Assembly: GCF_000277645.1 (NCBI RefSeq)
Contig: NZ_AKGG01000001.1
Location: 1 to 11,009, forward strand
Direction: 5' to 3'
DNA from: Weissella koreensis KCTC 3621
Lineage (GTDB): Bacteria; Bacillota; Bacilli; Lactobacillales; Lactobacillaceae
Length of the DNA: 11,009 nucleotides
The stretch's first letter is position 1. Each line of letters opens with the position of its first letter. A model generated the notes under the pieces. That model searched no databases. It saw only the letters and a list, made by a program, of their open reading frames with translations, and was not told the origin of the DNA. The translations under genes were made by a program, and so were the position numbers. Below, in pieces: positions 6,448 to 11,009 of the stretch.

Positions 6448-8292
6448 TTAAAATAATGATTTTAAATAGTTCAAACTTAGAGCATTTATAACTACTAACA
6501 AGACACTTAATTCATGTACTAACATTCCTATAGACATATCAACATAATTGGTGAAAAGGCCTACAAGTAAGATCAATACAGTAGCCAAAGCTATGAATAT
6601 GTTTTGTTTCATATTACGCATTGTTGCATGTGCAATTTTAATAGCTAGAGAAATTTGGACAGGATCAGAGTTAACTAACACTAGATCAGATACATCAATT
6701 GCAATATCTGTTCCGCCTCCCATTGAAATTCCTAAATCAGCTTGACTTAAAGCTGGCCCATCATTAATACCATCCCCTACAAAGACAACTGACTCTCCTT
6801 GCACTTGTAATTTTTTGACAATGGCGAGTTTATCAGCAGGTAACAGGTTACCGATAGCTGTGTCGAAAGGTAATTTATTTGCGACAACATCCACAGCAGC
6901 TTGATTATCTCCAGATAGAAGCATTAATTTTTTAGCTCCTTGCTGTTTGATTTGATCTAAGTTTTCCTTAATCTGAGGACGAAGTTGATCATTGATCATT
7001 AATACCATATGCACTTGTCGATCAACGACTAATATTACTTGAGAATCAGACTTATTCATAACCAAAGATGGAATTGAAATATTTTCTGTTTTCATCATTT
7101 TTTGATTACCGACTAAGATAGACTTATGATTTATTTGAGCTCGCATCCCCTGACCAGCAATGCTTTTAACATCTTGAGCTAAATAAAGAGCATTGGCATC
7201 ATTATGAATATTCAATATTGCACGAGCTAAAGGATGATTCGATTCATTTTCCACGCTAGCTAATAGTTTAATATTATGTTCTCGATCCCCTAATAGGTTT
7301 TGAATATTAACTACTGTTGGTTCCCCTACTGTCAAAGTACCCGTTTTATCGAAAATAAAATAATTCTTTCGACTCAAAATATTAAAATTAGCAGCTCCTT
7401 TAGTAATAATTCCATTCTTAGCCGCCATACCAATACCCATGACCGTTGAAACAGGCACTCCAATCACTAAAGCTCCGGGACATCCAAGAACTAACACTGT
7501 TATAGCAGTCTCCATATTTTTAGTCCATAGAGCAACTATAATTCCCAAAACAAGAATGACTGGCGTGTAATATCGTGCAAATTTATCGACAAATCTTTGT
7601 TCTTTAGTCTGACTATCTTGGGCATCCTCAATTAACTCGATCAATTTACCAAATACGGTCTCATCCCCAATTTTAATAACTTGAACAACGATTGTGCCAT
7701 CATTAACGATAGTCCCCGCAAATACTTTTGATAGTACTTTCTTATGAGCAGGTTTTGACTCACCAGTAATGCTAGCCTCATTAACATAACTACTTCCTTG
7801 AACCACTACCCCATCAACAGGAATTGTTGATCCAGATTTTACCAAAACATATTGATCAACAACTAGTTCGTCAATATCAACTTCTTGATATTGACGGTCA
7901 TCAGGTGTGGAAATTTTTAAAGCAGTTGTTGGAAATGTATCCATTAATTCACGGATCGATTGCCGTGTCTTATTCAGCATTATCATTTGTAACCAATCGC
8001 CTATAGCAAAAAGCCAAACAACAATTCCGGCCTCATCATATTCATGAATTAGCAGGGCCCCGATAACTGCAATTGAAATTAATAATTCAATTGCAATACT
8101 CTTATATTTTAATGCACTAAATGCCCGTATTAAAATCGGTAACACCCCTATTAGAGCTGTCAACAACATCATTATTTGAGATAAATTAATTAAATTACCA
8201 AACTTGAATCCAAAAGCTAAAATTAGTAATAAAGTCATTCCTATTAAATTTTCTTTTTGGAATTTTTTAAATAAATTTTGAATTGCGTACAT
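6448..8292 (-). CDS. P1B-type heavy-metal transporting ATPase with CPG motif
   Basis: A 614-residue integral membrane pump with all P-type motifs: TGES (176-179, actuator), CPG in the channel helix (271-273), DKTGT with phosphorylated D315, NHPL (352-355, ATP-binding H-P), GDGIND (506-511). About eight membrane helices are visible (roughly 16-34, 38-58, 65-82, 88-105, 242-258, 262-286, 565-583, 588-608). It has no N-terminal HMA domain; a separate CxxC protein follows. Copper and zinc pumps usually have CPC, so CPG leaves the substrate open (Zn2+, Cd2+, Co2+, Fe2+ or Cu+). I choose ATG at 8292 because AGGAGG (8299-8304) is six bases upstream. A TTG at 8298 touches that site and cannot be the start. 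First gene of the four-gene operon ending in the FLP regulator and preceded by an FNR-type box. Confidence 0.9.
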   Translation of the reverse strand: MYAIQNLFKKFQKENLIGMTLLLILAFGFKFGNLINLSQIMMLLTALIGVLPILIRAFSALKYKSIAIELLISIAVIGALLIHEYDEAGIVVWLFAIGDWLQMIMLNKTRQSIRELMDTFPTTALKISTPDDRQYQEVDIDELVVDQYVLVKSGSTIPVDGVVVQGSSYVNEASITGESKPAHKKVLSKVFAGTIVNDGTIVVQVIKIGDETVFGKLIELIEDAQDSQTKEQRFVDKFARYYTPVILVLGIIVALWTKNMETAITVLVLGCPGALVIGVPVSTVMGIGMAAKNGIITKGAANFNILSRKNYFIFDKTGTLTVGEPTVVNIQNLLGDREHNIKLLASVENESNHPLARAILNIHNDANALYLAQDVKSIAGQGMRAQINHKSILVGNQKMMKTENISIPSLVMNKSDSQVILVVDRQVHMVLMINDQLRPQIKENLDQIKQQGAKKLMLLSGDNQAAVDVVANKLPFDTAIGNLLPADKLAIVKKLQVQGESVVFVGDGINDGPALSQADLGISMGGGTDIAIDVSDLVLVNSDPVQISLAIKIAHATMRNMKQNIFIALATVLILLVGLFTNYVDMSIGMLVHELSVLLVVINALSLNYLKSLF

Positions 8293-8298
8293 GTTCAA

Positions 8299-8304
8299 CC
8301 TCCT
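8299..8304 (-). promoter_or_regulatory. Shine-Dalgarno of the ATPase gene
   Basis: A perfect AGGAGG on the coding strand lies six bases before ATG 8292 and directly against TTG 8298. It excludes the longer reading that begins with TTG. Confidence 0.85.
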
Positions 8305-8320
8305 TCTTTTATTTATTGAT

Positions 8321-8333
8321 TAAACTTATTGTA
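8321..8333 (-). promoter_or_regulatory. Predicted -10 box and start of the metal/redox operon
   Basis: The minus strand has TACAAT at 8328-8333, placing transcription start near 8321 and giving a leader of about 29 nt to ATG 8292. The -35 position (8352-8357) reads AATTTA, a very poor match, as expected for an activator-dependent promoter. Confidence 0.6.
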
Positions 8334-8355
8334 TGCTGCTTTATTGAAAAATAAA

Positions 8356-8369
8356 TTGATAGGTATCAA
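8356..8369. promoter_or_regulatory. Perfect FNR-type box TTGAT-N4-ATCAA
   Basis: TTGATAGGTATCAA matches the FNR consensus in all ten defined positions. Its centre (8362.5) is at -41.5 relative to the transcription start predicted from the TACAAT box, the classical position for class II activation by Crp/Fnr proteins. The obvious ligand is the FLP regulator encoded by the last gene of the same operon, whose recognition helix has the E-x-x-S-R pattern. Confidence 0.75.
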
Positions 8370-8415
8370 GTTTCCCTCTCCATCTAATAAAAAGAATATA
8401 TCCATACTTAGAAAA

Positions 8416-8456
8416 GCTAGTAAAAAAGTACATTTAGTTACTTCCTTCCTACTAGC
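8416..8456. repeat. Imperfect inverted repeat between divergent promoters
   Basis: GCTAGTA (8416-8422) pairs with TACTAGC (8450-8456), with partial pairing inside (AAGTA with TACTT). On the minus strand it is followed by TTTT, so it could stop leftward transcription entering the operon promoter. Weak call. Confidence 0.35.
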
Positions 8457-8492
8457 CTTATTTAATACTTAATAAAAATATTTTTCAAAATA

Positions 8493-8517
8493 TTTAACTT
8501 ACATATTGTAAGTTAAA
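8493..8517. promoter_or_regulatory. Perfect 25-bp palindromic operator
   Basis: TTTAACTTACA (8493-8503) and TGTAAGTTAAA (8507-8517) are exact reverse complements around TAT. The right arm contains the -35-like TTGTAA of the dioxygenase promoter, so a bound protein would block polymerase. The core ACTTACA-N3-TGTAAGT resembles operators I associate with HxlR-type redox/quinone regulators (YodB/CatR group) of Firmicutes. No such regulator gene is in the window. A TetR or MarR ligand is also possible. Confidence 0.7.
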
Positions 8518-8540
8518 TCGAACGTATTATAATATAATTA
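8506..8540 (+). promoter_or_regulatory. Promoter of the VOC dioxygenase operon
   Basis: The -10 box TATAAT (8528-8533) is perfect. A -35-like TTGTAA (8506-8511) lies 16 bases upstream inside the palindrome. Predicted start is near 8540, leaving a leader of about 28 nt with AAAGGAG before ATG 8568. A second small dyad, TTGATATCAA (8546-8555), sits in the leader just before the ribosome site. Confidence 0.65.
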
Positions 8541-8567
8541 TCATATTGATATCAAAGGAGATTAACA

Positions 8568-9551
8568 ATGAGAACACATCATATATCTCTGTTAACAGAG
8601 AATGTTGACAGAAACTTTCATTTTTATACTGAAATTTTAGGTTTAAGATTTATTAAGAACTCTGTTAATCAAGCAAAGCCTCTAAGAAGGCATATATATT
8701 ATGGCGACTTTCTAGGTACTCCTGGAACGGTAGTTACTTTCTTCCCCATTGATCATTTTCATGAACGATTTGATGGTTTAAACTTCTTTAGTGGTATTCA
8801 CTTTTCTGTTCCCACGGGATCAATCGATTTTTGGAAAATGCGTCTTGCTAATTTTGACATTAAATCAAATTTGGATGACAAAGGAAGATTACATTTTGTC
8901 GATTATGATAATATTCCGATAAGACTACAAGAAACCAATAAAGTGAATTTCGACTGGCATATTAATCGTATGAGCGATGTGGATGCTGATTTCCAAATAA
9001 CTGGTGTTGTCGGTGCTGAAATGCACGTTCCTGATATCGATAAAACCATTAAATTCTTTGATGAATTACTTGAAATTAAGACATATGACAATATCATTAA
9101 ACTTGATGATGGCGAAGCTCTTGAACTAATTCCGACTGATAAAAACACTGAAAAGTCGAAATTTGGTTGGGGTTCTACTGATCACTATGCTCTAGGCGTC
9201 GAAAGTGAATCTGATTTAAAGTATTTTTGGAATAAAGCAAAAAAGTTAGGATATACTCAAGAATTATTTGTTGACCGTGGCTACTTCAAATCAGCTTATT
9301 TTATTGAGCCCAATGGAAATCGAGTTGAACTAGCTACAAATAATCCTGGATTCACTCTTGATGAGTCAATTCTAGAACTAGGTACTACTTTTGCCCTGCC
9401 TCCAAAATTTGAAAGCCAACGAGAATTATTATTAGAACATTACGCAAAGAAAAATGTTTCTTTTAACCAAGTAAAGCCTTATATAAGTAACGAAAACATG
9501 GATGAATTTAAAACAAATTTTAGCAAAATAGATGGTAAATTTAATAGATAA
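8568..9551 (+). CDS. Ring-cleaving dioxygenase-like VOC protein (MhqA/MhqO type)
   Basis: A 327-residue protein of two vicinal-oxygen-chelate halves, the size of MhqA/MhqE/MhqO-type proteins (about 310-320). The first half starts with THHISLLTENVDRNFHFYTE, then LGLR, RHIYYGDFLGTPGTVVTFFP and a FWKMRL helix. The second half starts near residue 147 (GAEMHVPDIDKTIKFFDELL). Likely Fe2+ or Mn2+ ligands are H5, H206 (STDHYALGV) and E254 (PNGNRVELAT). The C-terminal LGTTFALPPKFESQRELLLEHY is typical of the group. These proteins are linked to hydroquinone and electrophile resistance in Bacillus; the true substrate here is unknown. ATG 8568 has AAAGGAG seven bases upstream. The palindrome over the promoter suggests repression lifted by an electrophile or quinone. 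The gene faces away from the metal/redox operon and is probably co-transcribed with the next gene. Confidence 0.85.
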   Translation: MRTHHISLLTENVDRNFHFYTEILGLRFIKNSVNQAKPLRRHIYYGDFLGTPGTVVTFFPIDHFHERFDGLNFFSGIHFSVPTGSIDFWKMRLANFDIKSNLDDKGRLHFVDYDNIPIRLQETNKVNFDWHINRMSDVDADFQITGVVGAEMHVPDIDKTIKFFDELLEIKTYDNIIKLDDGEALELIPTDKNTEKSKFGWGSTDHYALGVESESDLKYFWNKAKKLGYTQELFVDRGYFKSAYFIEPNGNRVELATNNPGFTLDESILELGTTFALPPKFESQRELLLEHYAKKNVSFNQVKPYISNENMDEFKTNFSKIDGKFNR

Positions 9552-9577
9552 GATTTTTATACAGAGGATTATAAATT

Positions 9578-9913
9578 ATGGTAAAAGATACTTTAGTTTT
9601 AAAAGTTATGCAAGACGACAATGGTTTGAGCTTAAAAGATATCCGAGGACCATGGAAAATTAATATTGATGATTTGTTGTCTGTGAAATATATTGTGATT
9701 CTTCATAATGATAAAGTTATTAGAGAATACGATTTAGGTTCTAAATTCACTTTTGATATGATCTCTAAAGAAGTCTCAAATCTACAAATTAATGAGTTTT
9801 CTGGTCAAGTTTGCTTAAAGTCTCATATGATTGATTACAGCCCTGAAACCATTGTTAGTTTTGAATCACATGAATATCTTAGAAGCTTAGTCATTAAAGA
9901 CTTAAAAAACTGA
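9578..9913 (+). CDS. Small protein of unknown function after the VOC gene
   Basis: A 111-residue soluble protein that I do not recognise. The sequence alternates beta-like stretches (YIVILHNDKVIREYDLG, about 38-54) with short helices, and has one Cys. No signal peptide or membrane segment. ATG 9578 lies 26 bases after the VOC stop, with GAGG about ten bases upstream. It ends at 9913, just before a strong terminator, so the two genes form one transcript. Its role is presumably linked to that of the dioxygenase, by position only. Confidence 0.7.
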   Translation: MVKDTLVLKVMQDDNGLSLKDIRGPWKINIDDLLSVKYIVILHNDKVIREYDLGSKFTFDMISKEVSNLQINEFSGQVCLKSHMIDYSPETIVSFESHEYLRSLVIKDLKN

Positions 9914-9934
9914 AAAATAACCCTAAAATAAAAT

Positions 9935-9970
9935 AAAAAAGGAATGGATTATATTTTCCATTCCTTTTTT
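9935..9970. terminator. Strong bidirectional rho-independent terminator
   Basis: Arms AAAAAAGGAATGGA (9935-9948) and TCCATTCCTTTTTT (9957-9970) pair perfectly around an 8-nt loop, with a T-run on the plus strand and the matching T-run on the minus strand. It ends the VOC operon and can also stop transcripts from the convergent serine-rich gene. Confidence 0.9.
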
Positions 9971-10008
9971 TATTTTATGCCCATTTTTATGTCTTTATAG
10001 TATTGTTG

Positions 10009-10104
10009 CTATATATACGTAGCATGATTTAATTAGTTTTGTATTCTTCTGTATTCCATTAATTGATAGGATAAATCCATGTTCTATATATGCCTTGCAT
10101 GATT
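10009..10104. repeat. Pair of imperfect 21-nt direct repeats
   Basis: CTATATAT-(5 nt)-GCATGATT occurs at 10009-10029 and again at 10084-10104, 75 bases apart, with identical outer parts and different centres. The two copies flank otherwise featureless DNA between the terminator and the serine-rich gene. They may be remains of a small mobile element or of a deletion. Confidence 0.45.
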
Positions 10105-10155
10105 CATATCAACGTGGCCTTCATCTTTTAATACTACTCCTGATGTCTCGATTGA

Positions 10156-11009
10156 TTAAATTAAAAAAGATTCTAGTATCAAATTAATTTGTGATTCATC
10201 AGAGTTTGATTTTGACTCTGACCCTGAGGCTGAGGCTGAATCACTCTTTGAGGCATTATCTGATTCTGATTTCTCTGAATTAGAATTACTCTCTGAGTTT
10301 GAGCCTGATGCACTCTTTGAATTACTTGCTGAATCTGACTCATCTGAATCTGATGTTGAGGCACTCTTTGATGTACTATTTGAGGCATTATCTGAGTCTG
10401 ACGCTGAATTTGATTCATTTGAATCTGATTCTGATGCACTTACTGAGATACTATCAGATTCACTTGCTGAATTAGATGCTGACTTTGATGCATCTGGATC
10501 TTCTGGTTTATTCAACGAAGTTGAACTACTGTCTGATGTTGATGCTGAAGCACTATCTGATCCTTCTGAGTTTGATGTTGACTTCGACGTTGATGTTGAT
10601 TCAGAACCACTCTTTGAAGCTGAGGCACTATCTGATCCATTTGAATTAGATACTGACTTTGAGCTTGATGTTGATTCGGAATTACTATCTGATGCTGAAG
10701 TACTATCTGATCCTTCTGATTCACTCTTTGACTTCGAGCTTGACGTTGATATTGAATCACTCTTTGAGGCACTTGCTGAATCGGATTCATTTGAATCTGG
10801 ATTTGAAGTACTCATTGATGTACTATTTGAGGCATTATCTGAGTCTGACGCTGAATTTGATTCATTTGAATCTGATTCTGACGAACTTACTGAGATACTA
10901 TCAGATTCACTTGCTGAATTAGATGCTGACTTTGATGCATCTGGATCTTCTGGTTTATTCAACGAAGTTGAACTACTGTCTGATGTTGATGCTGAAGCAC
11001 TATCTGATC
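10156..11009 (-). CDS. Serine-rich-repeat surface protein, partial, anchor missing
   Basis: The last 283 residues of a low-complexity Ser/Asp/Asn/Ala protein (SxSxSx with D, E, N, K, A, T) typical of serine-rich-repeat adhesins. These are usually glycosylated, exported by an accessory SecA2/SecY2 system and anchored to the wall by sortase. The frame is open through the right edge; an apparent TTG start at 10962 is just a Leu codon, so the true 5' end is outside. LNKPEDPDASKSASNSASES occurs twice, 149 residues apart. The protein stops with SNSDESQINLILESFLI; no LPXTG motif, membrane helix or positive tail is present, so the gene looks cut off at its 3' end. If expressed, the product would be secreted rather than wall-bound. 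Confidence 0.8.
   Translation of the reverse strand, partial: SDSASASTSDSSSTSLNKPEDPDASKSASNSASESDSISVSSSESDSNESNSASDSDNASNSTSMSTSNPDSNESDSASASKSDSISTSSSKSKSESEGSDSTSASDSNSESTSSSKSVSNSNGSDSASASKSGSESTSTSKSTSNSEGSDSASASTSDSSSTSLNKPEDPDASKSASNSASESDSISVSASESDSNESNSASDSDNASNSTSKSASTSDSDESDSASNSKSASGSNSESNSNSEKSESDNASKSDSASASGSESKSNSDESQINLILESFLI
10369..11009. repeat. 447-bp period near-identical repeat in the serine-rich gene
   Basis: Bases 10369-10562 recur at 10816-11009 with only two differences seen (ctgatgcac versus ctgacgaac). The offset is 447 bp, exactly 149 codons, so copy number can change without a frameshift. The repeat continues beyond the window. Confidence 0.85.

Noticed and set aside
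8313..8405. Minus-strand 30-codon reading frame (MDIFFLLDGEG...) overlapping the FNR box and ATPase promoter
   Set aside because: No ribosome site, and it covers the predicted promoter and operator; chance frame.
8361..8445. Short minus-strand frame after an AGGAAGGAAG sequence near 8440
   Set aside because: About 25 codons with low-complexity content (MYFFTSFSKYG...) lying across the control region; the ribosome-site likeness alone is not enough.
10179..10922. Gln/Ile-rich, Leu-rich and other long frames opposite or shifted to the serine-rich gene
   Set aside because: They are frame shadows of a repetitive gene; the Ser/Asp frame is the biologically sensible one and is open to the window edge.
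10156..11009. CRISPR-like or tandem-repeat array
   Set aside because: The repetition follows codon-level Ser-x periodicity of a coding gene, with no constant repeat and unique spacer pattern.

Overview
The window is AT-rich DNA from a low-GC Gram-positive bacterium, most probably a member of the Lactobacillaceae. The evidence is Firmicutes-type Shine-Dalgarno sites (AGGAGG/AAGGAG), an FLP-like Crp/Fnr regulator of the kind known from lactic acid bacteria, and a serine-rich-repeat surface protein. No species can be named from the sequence alone. Genes fall into four blocks. All are on the minus strand except the pair at 8568-9913.

Left block (about 1-1800): a decayed anti-phage-type pair. A CD-NTase (SMODS-type oligonucleotide cyclase, 1171-1797) is followed by a two-transmembrane SLATT effector (604-1068), a CBASS-like arrangement. 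The cyclase is broken by a 5-bp tandem duplication (GCAGC twice on its coding strand). Removing one copy restores the family-like C-terminal sequence. The cyclase end and the effector beginning also look shortened, which suggests an extra deletion at their junction. Bases 1-603 hold no supportable gene.

Second block (1981-4601): four tightly packed, partly overlapping genes read from one promoter near 4641. They are a possible HTH/coiled-coil protein, an enlarged RusA-type Holliday-junction resolvase, a coiled-coil protein and an acidic protein. Only RusA is recognisable. The set looks like a mobile-element or defence-type DNA-processing cassette and is the best candidate here for something undescribed.

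Third block (5002-8292): an operon for metal and redox homeostasis. In transcription order it encodes a P1B-type ATPase with an unusual CPG motif, a small CxxC metallochaperone, a Dps/ferritin-like protein and an FLP-type Crp/Fnr regulator with two cysteines placed as in Lactobacillus casei FLP. A perfect FNR-type box lies exactly at -41.5 from the predicted start of transcription, so the regulator probably activates its own operon. Facing away from it (8568-9913) are a ring-cleaving dioxygenase-like VOC protein, under a promoter covered by a perfect 11+11 bp palindrome, and a small unknown protein, ending in a strong bidirectional terminator.

Right block (10156-11009): the 3' part of a serine-rich-repeat protein gene, open at the window edge. 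It is built from a 447-bp near-identical repeat and ends without an LPXTG anchor, so its 3' end is probably truncated.
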